Positions 1-11,531 of a stretch of 64,000 nucleotides of DNA are shown here, in pieces. The stretch lies in NCBI GenBank assembly GCA_027924585.1, contig BSBM01000386.1, positions 5,162,501 to 5,226,500 of the forward strand, given 5' to 3'. The position numbers were made by a program, and so were the translations under genes. How positions within the stretch are numbered: position 1 is the first letter of the stretch; the number at the start of each line of letters is the position of its first letter. Under the pieces are notes generated by a model that saw only the letters and a program-made list of their open reading frames with translations, ran no database searches and had not been told where the DNA came from. The stretch comes from Larix kaempferi. Lineage: Eukaryota > Streptophyta > Pinopsida > Pinales > Pinaceae.

Positions 1-245
1 ACTGAAGATTTTTACACAAAAACATATTTCTCACCATTGAGAATTTTAGACGATCTCGTCGTCTTTAGGGTGAACCCCCAGAGTTCAGTTTACTTGGCTC
101 TCCACGTCACCGATGTCGAGCCTTATCCCTTGACTCGACATGTCATCGGCCAAACATAGAGTCATCTGATTCTTACACGCCTCACTTCACATCTGGTTCT
201 GAGGCAGAATCCGAAAACCCTACTGCATTATTCCCAACCAACCTT

Positions 246-2525
246 ATGGTTGGAACACAATTCAACCCACTTTTTACCAGTACCATAGGAGATACATCCA
301 CAAACCCTTCTACTGCGGTGCCATCCATGGCAACAACCACCCCCATAGGTATGCCTAATATGGAGGACACTCCACCTTTAGGAATGCCCAACACAGGATT
401 ACCTCCTATTATGGGTATGCCAAACATAGGGGTCACACCCCCTCTCATTACCACAACCCAGATCCCAGGAATCCCTACTACTATTCCTAACCCCAGTGTA
501 ACCCATGTTGCACTTGGAAATGCTGGCCCATACCAAACCACAACAATTGGAGGACACATACCTTCAATAACTAGCATACCCTTAGGGGCTACTGGACCAA
601 TACATCATGCCACCATGAATAGTCATGTCCCAGTCATTACGCCACATCCATCTGCTAGTTTACCTTACATGGCGATTCTGAACTTACCAGACTTAGCCAA
701 GCTAACCAACGATCCTATCAGACATGACCCTGCGTGGCCTCACATACCCACCAAACTCCCCTCCGACATCCTTAAGTTTGAGCGAAAGGCAGGTGAGGAC
801 CCCCAGAACCATATTATGTCCTTCCATCTATGGTGTTCCTCCAACTCCATAGTGGACGACTCTGTCCACCTCCGTCTATTACAGCGCACCTTCACTGGCT
901 CTGCAGCTAAGTGGTATATCGAGCAGCCCCATGGGACCCATGCCACCTTTATCCCCCTTGCCTCGACCTTCCTGCAATTCTTTCAGTTACCTGTTCGCTA
1001 TGATGCGGGAGTCGAGATCCTACTGTCTTGTAGATAGAACACGGCTAGCCACATCATTGACCACATTCATGAGTGGCGTCGACGCCGAAGCCTCTGCAAA
1101 ATCAAGTTAGATGACCGTATCTTCTTAGATTGGTTTCTAAAATCCCTCCTCCCTCTCATTGCCAAGGATGTGGCATTCGAACGACCATAGTCTGAAGAAG
1201 AGGCCATCCTCAAATCCCAACAGTTTGACCTCATTTACGCCCAGTTGGGTTATCTATATACCATTATACCAGACGCCCCTCGGGGCGATTCATCCCAACA
1301 CGATGCGCCGAGGGCATCCCATGCCGCATATGGCATCATTGGTCATATGGCCTCGCATCCCCAACCCTTTTCCATTGCACATCCTATCCATGGCCCCGAC
1401 CTTTCGCAGGCTGCATCTCAATCTGGAGCAACCAATTCATATGCTCCCATGGCACATCACCACCATACCCACGGACCCTCATGTCCACCTCAGTGCTTTG
1501 GTCATGCACCACCTACATATGCCCCCCCAGCCGCACCTCAACCTATGTATTACCCACAGCAAGCTGCGACAGCTAACCCAACACCTCCAATAGCTCAGGG
1601 TTACCAACAACCCCAGCAGGTAACTGGACCACCTCCAGCCCCACCAGCTTATTATCCACCGCAACCTGCTCCCGCACCTGCGGCGAACCAAAATCCTCCC
1701 ACTGCTCAAGGGAAAGTGTACACACAACATAATCAGCCCCAACATCAAAACAACCAACGCAACCAGGGTGGACAACAAAACCGTGGAAGAGGACGTAACC
1801 GCGGCAACAACCAACAACAACATCAAGGTCCTCCACCTCCCAATCCTCCACATAATAACAACGCTGCTCCTCCCAACCAGAATCCGGATCGTCATCCCAA
1901 GCAGCCTAAAAACAATAACCTCAAAACAAACCACCCTTGTTCTATATGCGGGGTCTATGGCCATTACACACATGCTTTCCCACATTTGGAGCGAGCTCGG
2001 CAACTCTGGACTGATGATGCCCATCGTCAAGGGAAAGCGGCTCGTCAGGCGCCACCCAACCCTCCACCACCTCAACATCAACCTTTGGTGCTGCAAAACC
2101 CCTTTCCAACCCAAGGCGTAGTGAACACTTAGCCGTTAGCTCCCCCTCAAGGCAACGCACCACCACAACAAGTCACTTATGCCGCTCCTGATCAACCCAT
2201 GTTCGATTCAGATACCCACCACTTGCTAATGATGTCATCCGCAGATGCCAACCTCCAAACCCGCCGAAACCAATATGGCTCCACCCATGAAGCCCCTCCC
2301 GCCGACAAGAACACTAATGTTCATCCCACAGATCAGATGTTATGTATACCTACGGCTCCACCCGATGGCGCTTCTAAAGCACCTCGCTTCCCACTTCGTC
2401 GCATCAATAATAACCCCAATGCTCGCGCTGCATCGAATTACAACATTGTAGATGAATCAGCCCAGTCTCCTGCAGCCATGTCTGCTTTAGAAGTCTTAAA
2501 AAACTGTCCTTCACAATGCAAGACT
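246..2525 (+). pseudogene. E0 gag, decayed, interrupted by E1
   Basis: This is a retrotransposon gag whose product would form the particle that packages element RNA. It begins with a Pro/Thr/Gly-rich, low-complexity region with GMPN-type repeats. A capsid-like block follows around 770-1240, with W..PTKLPSDI and SAAKWYIEQ motifs. A Pro/Gln/Asn-rich stretch comes next, then one zinc knuckle near 1938-1980 (CSICGVYGHYTHAF) in which the last Cys has become Phe. In-frame stops lie at 1035-1037, 1188-1190 and 2130-2132. At each, the E2 homologue has CAA or CAG, so these look like C-to-T decay; there is no frameshift. The ATG at 246 is only the first in-frame Met; homology to E2 extends upstream. 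The frame runs into E1 at a Lys-Thr pair and continues at 25797 into protease. Confidence 0.8.
2521..2525. repeat. Target site duplication AGACT (left copy, E1)
   Basis: AGACT directly precedes the TG of the E1 5' LTR and recurs at 25792-25796 directly after the CA of the 3' LTR. The uninterrupted E2 homologue reads AAGACTTTACTC at the corresponding place, which confirms that AGACT is the target site. Confidence 0.95.
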
Positions 2526-3993
2526 TGTTGGAGCCTAGGCCGCAGCTACGGTAAAGCTACGAATTTTGAGGAAAAAGCACTAAGTATCGAAGGGAAGAAG
2601 TGCTAATTTTGAATAAGCACCAAATTTTGGGAAAAAGTAAACGGTGCGCAGTACGGTGCCAGATGGATGAGCTCAACGCAGATTACGGACCGAAAATTGC
2701 GGAGCTCGCGCACACACGTCAAAGGAGAATGAATGTGGCTGAGTAGAGAGCTCAGCTACCACAATAAATGAAACGACGGAGTAGAGGGCTCAGCTACCCT
2801 CATTAAGGATAAGTACAGAAGTTATGGTTGCTCTGATCAAGGAAGAGCAACGGACCAAAGTATTGAAGGCGAAGGACAAAGAGTAATGAATGAAGAAGCG
2901 GCGCCCATACCCGCAATCTGCGTCGGAAGTCACGGAACTTGTAGGAAACGACGACGTGACTGCAAGCAGCGCCTACAGTACACCTAGCCATGTCCGTGGT
3001 TAGGGTTTTTGGGGAATACGGCTGGGAAAGGCCCACAGTTTTGTAAAGGTACGACCGTCATGGCCACCTATATATATGTGTAATTGTAAGGGAAGAAGGT
3101 TAGACAGACTTAAGTTAGACTTAAGTAAGTTAGATAGCTAGCCATTAGAGGTTGAGACGTAAGCTAGCTAGTTAGTCTTCTATTGTGTGTTAGAAGACAA
3201 GAGTTAGAACTGGATAGCAGTGAAGCTAATCCCTGAGTTGCAGACAGTCTGAGTCGACATCTGAACCATTGTAATCTCTGTAGAGAAGAGACTAGATCGA
3301 GAGAAGGGCTCCCAGCTGTGTGCGTGGAGTTTCCTGGAAAGATCTAAGGCTACAGCTGTTTGTGCAGCATATCGTGTAATTTCCATCTTGAGTTAATATA
3401 AGATATACTTCCCGTGGACATGGTTTCCCCGTGGAGGCGAACTACATAATTCTCGTGTTATGATGTTGTTTTGTGTGATTGCATGTTTTAGCTCACTATC
3501 TGTGTATACATGAACATTGCGTTAGCTTTATGAATATGTTAAGTAAGTTCTCAAGCTTACTTGGTAGCTAAAATTGTTAAGTGTTGAAGGAATCATTAGA
3601 ACGCTGTCACTGCGGCGATTGACGAATGCGTTATCGCGCTGGGCGCGTAAGCAGAAACGATACAGAGTATCGATGCAGAGGATAATTGCCTCGTGCGCAG
3701 AAGCGGAGACACCGCACGGCTAGGCCGGTAAGTGCGAACTTCAGCACTGTTGCACTGAGAAGTCGGTGGAGGAGTAAGACGTTCCGCATGAAGGAATCCT
3801 CGAGGAAGGAAGGGAGAAGATCGCGGTCTCCGCGTCGCCTAGGTTAAGGAAGCTTGATTCCTTAGCCCCCCCATAGCCACTTCGGGTGAGACCTCGAGCT
3901 GCTGCGCAGCTCGTTGCCGAGAGGGCCAGTGCGCCAAGGGGTTTTGTTGTTGCACTTCATTAAAACCTGGGTCTGTCCAAAAAGCATCCAACA
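2526..3993 (+). repeat. E1 5' LTR
   Basis: A long terminal repeat of 1468 bases, starting TGTTGGAGCC and ending CCAACA. It aligns to 24313-25791 throughout. Near its start it lacks about 11 bases that the 3' LTR keeps. By eye the LTRs differ at a few percent of sites, mostly C/T and G/A. A TATA-like stretch at about 3069-3076 is a plausible promoter core. Two overlapping GTTAGACTTAAG motifs near 3101-3130 and a GTTAGAAGACAAGAGTTAGAA stretch downstream are present in both LTRs. Confidence 0.92.
3069..3076 (+). promoter_or_regulatory. TATA-like box in E1 5' LTR
   Basis: TATATATA lies in the middle of the LTR, in a context conserved in the 3' LTR near 24870. It is the only strong TATA-like run in the LTR and is placed as expected for the U3/R boundary. 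No transcription start can be read from sequence alone. Confidence 0.45.
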
Positions 3994-4176
3994 AATGGTT
4001 CCGTTGCCTTATGACTTGTGGATCCAACAAATGGTTCCGTTTCCTAGTGACTTGTTACTGTGAGTCTTGATTAATTCGGCGACGCGCGAGATTGATGCGC
4101 AACCTAGAGAAAGAAGGAGCCAACAAATGGTTCCGTTGCCTTATGACTTGTGGAGCCAACAAATGGTTTTGTTTCC
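3988..4176 (+). promoter_or_regulatory. Four tandem tRNA-Glu-type primer binding sites
   Basis: Two bases after the 5' LTR, TGGTTCCGTTGCC (3996-4008) is complementary to the 3' end of plant nuclear tRNA-Glu (GGCAACGGAACCA). The motif recurs at 4032-4044 with one mismatch, at 4128-4140 exactly and at 4164-4176 with two mismatches. Every copy is preceded by CCAACAAA, that is, by the LTR terminus. The leader therefore holds four LTR-end plus PBS units. The first is in the position used to prime minus-strand DNA synthesis. Confidence 0.75.
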
Positions 4177-4198
4177 TTGAGACTTGCTCAGCAAACAA

Positions 4199-7100
4199 AT
4201 GTGTTACTGGAATCCTACAGCTAAAGAAATTCAAGACTGGTTTGATTTAAAGGCTAAAGAGTTCGCTGAACGAGAAAATAGAAGCTCTAGGCTTCAGACA
4301 GAAGACTGGTTGCAGAAGTATATTTATACTGACCTTCACAAAATTTTCTTTGTTACATTTGCACTTGAGTTGCATGCGTGGCTAGCTAAGTTAGCAGATA
4401 CTAGACCCACTATGCATGTTGATCGACCCCTCGCTTGGATGCCTGCGCTAGTCAGTATTTTGAAGCGGGTAGATAATCATGTGTCCCGCGCAGTAGATTT
4501 TTGGTTGAACAGTCTGCTAGAAGGCTTCATCACCGAGTTTGCAGTAGATACAAGAAAAAGTTTCAGCGAAGCTGAGAGGATTTTCTTCCAAGCGCACATA
4601 GGTAAGTTCTTAAATTCTCTGAACTTATGGATTAAGATGCTTCTGTATGAAAAAGCAAAACTATGCATAGCTTCCGATGAATAGCATAGACAAGTAATGT
4701 CCGCAGATTCTGATAGTGATCTTGAACTTATTGGTTGCACTCGTAGTGGAAAACGGTATAAAGTAGGCCTTGACTAGCACTCTTTTGAGTCTAGCCCCGA
4801 AAGTAGTCAAGTTCCTAGAGCAAGCCATATAGAGAGACAAGGGAGTGCTCATATCCCTTATCACCCTTTTACACCGCAAAAACCAGACGAAGCTCAGTAT
4901 AACCCCGTAGTAACACCTTCTAGTATCCCACACGGTACTTCTAGTACCTCAGTACCACCTTTGTTTAACCATCCCGGAGGCACTGCTACAGCACCTCCAC
5001 CTCAACCTAGCGCAAGAAGGATGGGTGATGACATGAAGCTACCAACTTTTAGAGGAACAGGGATAGAAGACCCTGAGCAGCACTGGTTCCTATGTGAAGC
5101 CATTTGGACAATTAAGCAAATTAATGATGATGCTGTTAAACTGGTTCAGTTAGCAACCACACTAAGAGAAAGAGCCTTAACTTGGTTCATGAAATACTCA
5201 GCAACACAGAATAGGACGCTTGCTGATGTAAGAAATGCTATGATTAGAGAATTCAAGAAACCTAAATCAGAATCACAGTGTATAACAGAGCTCAAAGACA
5301 TCAAACAATTACCTACAGAGTCAGTATGGGACTTTGACCAGAAGTTCAAAGCCTTGATAGATCAAGTAAGCTTTGAGTTTGCACCGCAGCAGCATAAGGA
5401 ATGGTTCATTGCTGTGTTGCTTCCACACATTGGACTTCCTCTTATGCAGCAGAATCTCATTACTCAGGAACAAGCTCTAGAGATGGCTATGAAACTAGAA
5501 GCTTCACCTATTGTTGGAACAAGCAATGATGTTGCGCAGTTGCAGAACCAATTAGCAAACTTAACCTTGCAAGTGCATGATATTAAGAAAGGCAAGGAAG
5601 TAAAAGAAGAAATCTGGTGTACAAAATGTAAAGCGCAATGTCATTCAAAGGACCATTGTCCCGTTTTCATAGAATATATTGCAACTGGAGCACCTAACCC
5701 TTTACCACAGGCTCAGGGGCCTTGGTGTGAAATCTATAGAACTAGAGGTCACAGACCACAAGAATGTCACTTATTACAGAAATACGTACAAACTCCAAAG
5801 AATCTATATTGCAATTTCTGTAAATCAGTAGGCCATGATGAGAATAATTGCAGAGCATATGATCTTATGATGGAAAGAAAACATGATGTTTATAGAGTAC
5901 AGTCAGAGGCACAAGGACCCACAGCAGGTCCACAGTATGACCAAACTCACGACGACCGAGCAGGAAAATATAGGGGCCGCGCACACGCAACAAATTTTGG
6001 TCGTGGAAGAGGACAGATCACTTGTTATAATTGTGGAGCGCAAGGTCATTTTGCAAGGGATTGCCAAAATCCTACAACCATTTGTAGATACTGTAAATAT
6101 TATGACCATATCATTAAAGAATGCCCTCAGTTGATGGCTAAGATGCAAGCAAAGATGCCACAGGTCAATCAGAATATTCAGCTGATTGGAGCAGAAAAAA
6201 GAGAACCAGACCCTACAGTTAATATAGTGACGCGCAGTGGAGCAACCACTGGTGCGCGAGAGTTGGGAACTGGAAAGCAAGCGACGCAATGGGTGCGCCG
6301 CGCTAATATTAAACCATCCCCGCTCGACCTGCAGAAGCAGAAAGAAGCATTCAAGCAAGCTCAAGAGTATTTCTCAGATCCAAGAGCTTCAAGTTCTGTC
6401 GCAATTCCGCACAATGATACTAGATCACAAGTGCTAAGACAAGAGAACCTGGTGCAAGAACAAGCCACTACATCTAGAAGGCTTGAGGATGAAAATGCAC
6501 TAGGCAGTGTCCATGCTTTCCTGAGAAACTGCTTAAAGTTGTTGCGCAATGAAAAAGCAACTATGGAACTTCAAAACCTATTGGATAAGTGTCAACAATC
6601 TGCTTCGATGAACACACCGCAGCATGCTGTTCACCAGATTGGAAGTCATACTAGAACTGGAAAAGAGATGAGGCTCACAGCGCAGATTGGAGCATTTGAA
6701 ATGGACGAAGTCATTTTAGATTTGGGCTCAGAAGTTAATGTTCTCACTATGCAGACATGGGAACAGATGGGTAGCCCTCAGCTTACAAGATCTCCTATCC
6801 AGCTAAGACTCGCGAATCAGCAACGAGTCTCTCCATTGGGAAGATTACCCAATGTACCTATTGATATTGAGGGAGTAAGAAGCTCTGCAGATTTTGAAGT
6901 AATCAAAATCCTAGATGATAGTAGACCTTACCCAACACTTTTAGGCATAGATTGGGCATTTGATAATTTGGCTGTCATTAACTTGAAGAAAAGACAGATG
7001 ACCTTTGAGGATGACCAGATTAGGGTCATTGCACCGCTTGATCCCATTCAAGGACCAAGGTATATTAAACCCATTCGGGCAGAAGAAGAAGCGCACCACA

Positions 7101-10100
7101 TGGAAATTTTGTATCAGATGACTGCTAGTCATAGTGACTATGTCAATCCCACAGCAGACGGCCATATTAGCTGGCGATGCGATAGCTCGTGCACATCAGA
7201 CTCAGACGCAGGACTGGAAAACTGGCAGAATCGCTTACATGAGGTTTTTGCAAGGCGTTGCGCCATGATGACTAAATCCATTCGATGGATTGGCACAGAA
7301 TTGCATGACACTCCAATTTTTGATGGTTTAACTGAAGTAAGTGAATTCATACATACATATGAACAACAGATTCCAGATGAGCAGCGCATAAAAGCTTTGG
7401 ATGTATCACTGCGCGCTACACCCGCAAGATGGTGGGGTGCGCATAAAGAGAATATTCACACATGGCAAGACTGTCGCAGATTGATACTGCGCAGATTTCA
7501 GGAAACTACAGCAAAAGTGTTGCGCAAATATGATGGACAGAGTGACCCCAGGTCACACGTCGAAGCATGTATTCAGCAATGGTCACATATTACAGAAGAT
7601 GAGTGGGTTCACCTATTCATCCACACATTGGATACAATTCCAAGGAACTGGTACACTGAAACAGAATTGCGCAGAGGCACTGTCACTTGGCCTCTTATGA
7701 TAGAAAGTTTTCAACTTACCTTCAGCTTTGAGTCAGAACATCCGAGCATCGACCACGCTTTAAAGTGTATTAAAAAGAAGGTATTTCAACAATGTCCATT
7801 ACCAGAATATTCCCAACCAGATTGGGCTGTCCAGATAGAACATGCCCTGGAATGCTATAATTTCACCGCTGGAGAAGAGGAGGATGATCCTCGCAACATC
7901 AATATTCTAGAATCAGAAGGGACACACAATGTTGAAGGTCCTTAGCTTGATATCCCTGCCATTACAGAACACATCAAGCTCAAAAAGATTAACATTGGTA
8001 CAGAAGCCGAACCCAAGTTTGCTTCTATAGGAGATTATTGGGATGATGAAACTGTTCGCCATATTTCAGATTTATTACGTGACTATCAGGATATCTTTCC
8101 CACTAAGTTCACAGAAATGAAAGGCATCCTCGGAGATTTAGGAGTGATGCGCATACCTCTAAAAGCAGACGCCAATCCAGTAAAACAACGACCATACATA
8201 TTGAACCCGCGATATAAAGAAAAGGTTAGAGAAGAAATTGATAAAATGCTCGCAGCAGGTATTATTGAGCCAGTAGAGGAAAGTGATTGGATTAGTCCTA
8301 TGGTGGTACAAGAGAAGAAGACAAAAGGTGAAATAAGAATCTGTGTGGACTTGCGCAAGCTGAATGACGCATCAGCGCATGATCCATTTCCTACTCCCTT
8401 TACAGACGAGGTGCTTGATAATGTTGGAGGACAAGAGGCTTATTCCTTCACTGACGGCTTTTCGGGATACCATCAGATCAGAATCGATCCCGAAGATCGC
8501 CATAAGACCACTTTTGCGACTTAATGGGGCTCATTCCAGTATACGGTAATTCCCTTTGGTCTTAAAAACGCTCCTACTATATTCTCTCGAGTCGTTGTTG
8601 CTGTATTTAAAGAATTCATTCATAAGTTTTTAGAAGTCTATTTTGATGACTGGACTATATTTGGTTTACTAAAAAACCATATAGGGAACTTGCGCATGAT
8701 GCTAGAAAAATGTAGACAGTATCATATTTCCCTTAACTTGAAAAAATGTATCTTCTGTGCTCCTTTTGGTATTCTTTTGGGTCATATTGTATGCAGACAA
8801 GGACTCCTCATGGATCCTGCGAAGGTTGCCATCATTGCTAATTTACCTGCGCCCAACTCAGTCAAACAATTGCGCACTACATTGGGACATACAGGGTAGT
8901 ACAGAAAATTTATCAAAGGTTATGCAAAGATCACTACACCTATGGAAAGATTGCTGAAAAAAGATTCGAAGTTCCAATGGACAGACGAATGCCAACAAAG
9001 CTTGGATACACTTAAAGAAAAGATGATCACTGTGCCAATTCTAGTTTTCCCAGACTGGAAAAAACCCTTTCATGTTCATGTAGATGCTTCTTCCATAGCA
9101 TTGGGGGTTGTGCTTACACAACCGGGAGAAGGAGGTATTGATCACCCCATTGCTTACTCCAGCAGAAAGCTGTCCACAGCCGAGAAGAACTACACCACTA
9201 TAGAAAGAGAAGGACTAGCTATGGTGTATGCCCTACAGAAGTTCAGACACTACCTGTTGGGTGCACATTTTAAAATGTATACTGACCATTCTGCTTTGAA
9301 ATACTTGGTCAATAAGCCAATGTTAGAGGGAAGAATTTGCAGATGGCTACTGCTATTCCAAGAGTATGATTTTGAGGTTATTGTAAATCCAGGTAGATTG
9401 AATGCAGGACCTGACCACTTATCTCGGATCAAGTCAGGGGAGGAACCTACAAATCTGGAGGACAATCTGCTTGATGCGCATCTATTTTCTATTCAAGCAG
9501 CAGACGAATATTATTCCGATATTCTTGAGTTTCTCACTACCGGGAAAGCGCCAGTTGAGTTCACAATCCAGCAGAAGAAGCAACTTGTTGTCAAAGCCGC
9601 AGACTTCACTATGATAGCAGGCCAGCTCTATAAGTTGGGCCCCGACGAAGTCTTGCGCAGATGTATCCTACCGCATGATAAGAACTCCATCATCGCAGAA
9701 GCGCACTCAGGAACCGCAGGAGGCCATTTCGCAGGAAAGCCGACTGCGCAGAAGATGTTAGCCGCAGGTCTTTGGTGGCCAACATTGCATAAGGATAATA
9801 AGGAATTCTGCAAATGTTGCGATGTGTGCCAGTGAACAGGAAAACCTTCAAGGAGAGATGAAATGCCGCTAAGACCCCATATAACACTGCGTTCTTTTGA
9901 TAAATGGGCCATTGATTTTGTAGGACCTATCAACCCACCAGGAAAGAGAACCGACGCAAGATACATCATTACAGCTACTGAATACCTCACCAGATGGGCT
10001 GAGGCTAAGCTAGTTAAGAACTGCGACGCTTCCACTGCCGCGCTGTTCATTTTTGAGAACATTATCACTAGGTTTGGATGTCCAGTGATTCTCATGAGTG

Positions 10101-10780
10101 ATCAGGGTACACACTTCCTGAATGAGACTATAGAGGCCCTTACTGAAGAATTCCACATTAGTCACCATAAGAGTACACCCTACCACCCTCAGGCTAATGG
10201 TACGGTGGAGGCATTCAATAAGATTCTTGAGAATGCCCTAACGAAAATCTGTAATCAACAAAGAGATGATTGGGACCTTAGAGTCACAGCTGTATTATGG
10301 GCTTACATAACCACATGCAAGAAATTAACAGGTCACACACCTTTCAGTTTGGTCTATGGACAAGAAGCAGTTATGCCCATGGAATACATTGTTCCCAGTC
10401 TCAGAATTGCGCAAATAACAGAAATGGCAGATACTGATACTATGAGTGAAAGACTCTCACAATTGCTTACCTTAGAAGAAGACAGACTTTTAGCCAGATT
10501 CCATCAACAGGTACAGAAGGCAAGACAGAAAGCTTGGCATGACAGGCATATTAAGAATAAACACTTTGAAGAAGGAGACTTGGTACTCCTCTATGATAGT
10601 AAATTCATCAAGTTTCCAGGCAAGCTTCGTGTACATTGGTTAGGCCCTTTTCGGGTGACAAAGATAACAGAAGGAGGAGCAGTTCAACTTGCGAAGCTTA
10701 ATGGAGAATTGCTACCTACAATGATCAACGGGAGTCGGCTCAAGCTTTATCGCGACGGCCACTCCGCCCTGTCAACTTAA
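4199..10780 (+). pseudogene. E1 gag-pol polyprotein, decayed
   Basis: One reading frame of about 2190 codons. Order: an N-terminal domain I do not recognise (4199-4681); capsid-like gag (about 5027-5590); five CCHC knuckles (about 5618-6130), the second with Tyr for one Cys; retropepsin-like protease with a DLGS active-site motif (about 6717); a second gag-like domain (about 7240-7900); RT with YFDD (8639-8650); RNase H (about 9060-9440); integrase HHCC zinc finger (about 9690-9835) and core with the D, D, E residues in WAIDF, SDQGTHF and QANGTVE (about 9880-10450). The last stop is 10778-10780. In-frame stops lie at 4682, 4775, 7943, 8522, 8897 and 9833. No frameshift occurs in 6.6 kb. The ATG at 4199 is the first in the frame. 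Confidence 0.88.
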
Positions 10781-11531
10781 TACATTGCTAAAGTAATGCA
10801 GATGTCCAGTGTAGTTGAAAGAGGCATCGTATTTAGTCTACATGGAAGTTGCGAGACACTTTCAGTCTCCGGCTTCCCGCGCAGTTCCTTGAAACATCCG
10901 CGCATGTCAATACAGTTTGTTTGGAGCGACCCTATTTTGCGCTCTTGCGAAGTTTTTCCGGATTGTCAAACTGTCGCTCTTGCGGCGTTCCCTGTGTCAA
11001 GTTGCCGCTTGAGGAGTTCTCGTTGTGGACCCCTCTATATGCACAGTTACCTAAGCTGAAATGACTCGCCGAAAAATTTGAATTACAGTCATCCTATAGC
11101 CGCTTTGAATATTAATGAAGGATAAGTTCGCCATTTAATTGTATCTGCTCTGACAGAGTCGGCTTGATCTCCCTAAGATTTGCATTTATGTCATGCGCTG
11201 AAAGTTTTAGCTTCTCCCGGAAGGCTATCAGAGCCCGTCTATCACAATTAATGAACCGCGGAAGCGCGTGAGTAGGAGTCCTGTCAACTCATGCATAGGC
11301 ATCTACGGCTAGTAACCCCACTTGCCCACATTTACTGTCTCCTTTAGCTATAAATACCTCGCACTTGTATATTTTCGGGTTACTTTTCTCGAGTTGCATA
11401 AGTCTTGTTTGAGAATCTAAGTTATTGTTTTCAGAGCCGAGTGTGCAGATTGTTTTCTTTGTTTTCAGCGTTCGTATCTTACGTTGTTCTGCCATTTCTC
11501 TGTTCAAGTCCTTGATTGTCTATACCGGTTC
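10781..11531 (+). other. Spacer between E1 integrase and extra frame
   Basis: About 750 bases without a convincing gene. Short frames near 10796-11064 have no recognisable domain and overlap one another. The spacer may hold an internal promoter or splice acceptor for the downstream frame, as proposed for additional frames of plant gypsy elements, but I see no decisive signal. AGCTATAAATACC at about 11347-11359 is a good TATA-like sequence some 175 bases ahead of the ATG at 11532. Confidence 0.5.
11350..11357 (+). promoter_or_regulatory. TATA-like box ahead of the E1 extra frame
   Basis: The sequence CTATAAATA lies within the spacer, about 175 bases before the first ATG of the extra frame. 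It could support a separate transcript for that frame. The position and match are seen; the function is inference. Confidence 0.35.

Larger units (their letters stand above)
1..2525 (+). mobile_element. E0, Tat-like gypsy element, left part
   Basis: This is the left part of an LTR retrotransposon that E1 splits at 2525. Its 5' LTR lies outside the window. The reading frame through gag resumes exactly at 25797, after removal of E1 and one copy of the AGACT duplication; positions 246-2525 plus 25797-28232 make 4716 bases, exactly 1572 codons. The gag sequence is closely similar to that of E2 (16081-18450), so E0 and E2 belong to one family. The first 240 bases carry leader or early gag sequence without a clear start codon. 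Confidence 0.85.

Noticed and set aside
10796-11064. Two overlapping frames after E1 integrase
   Set aside because: Short, mutually overlapping and without domains; more likely spacer.
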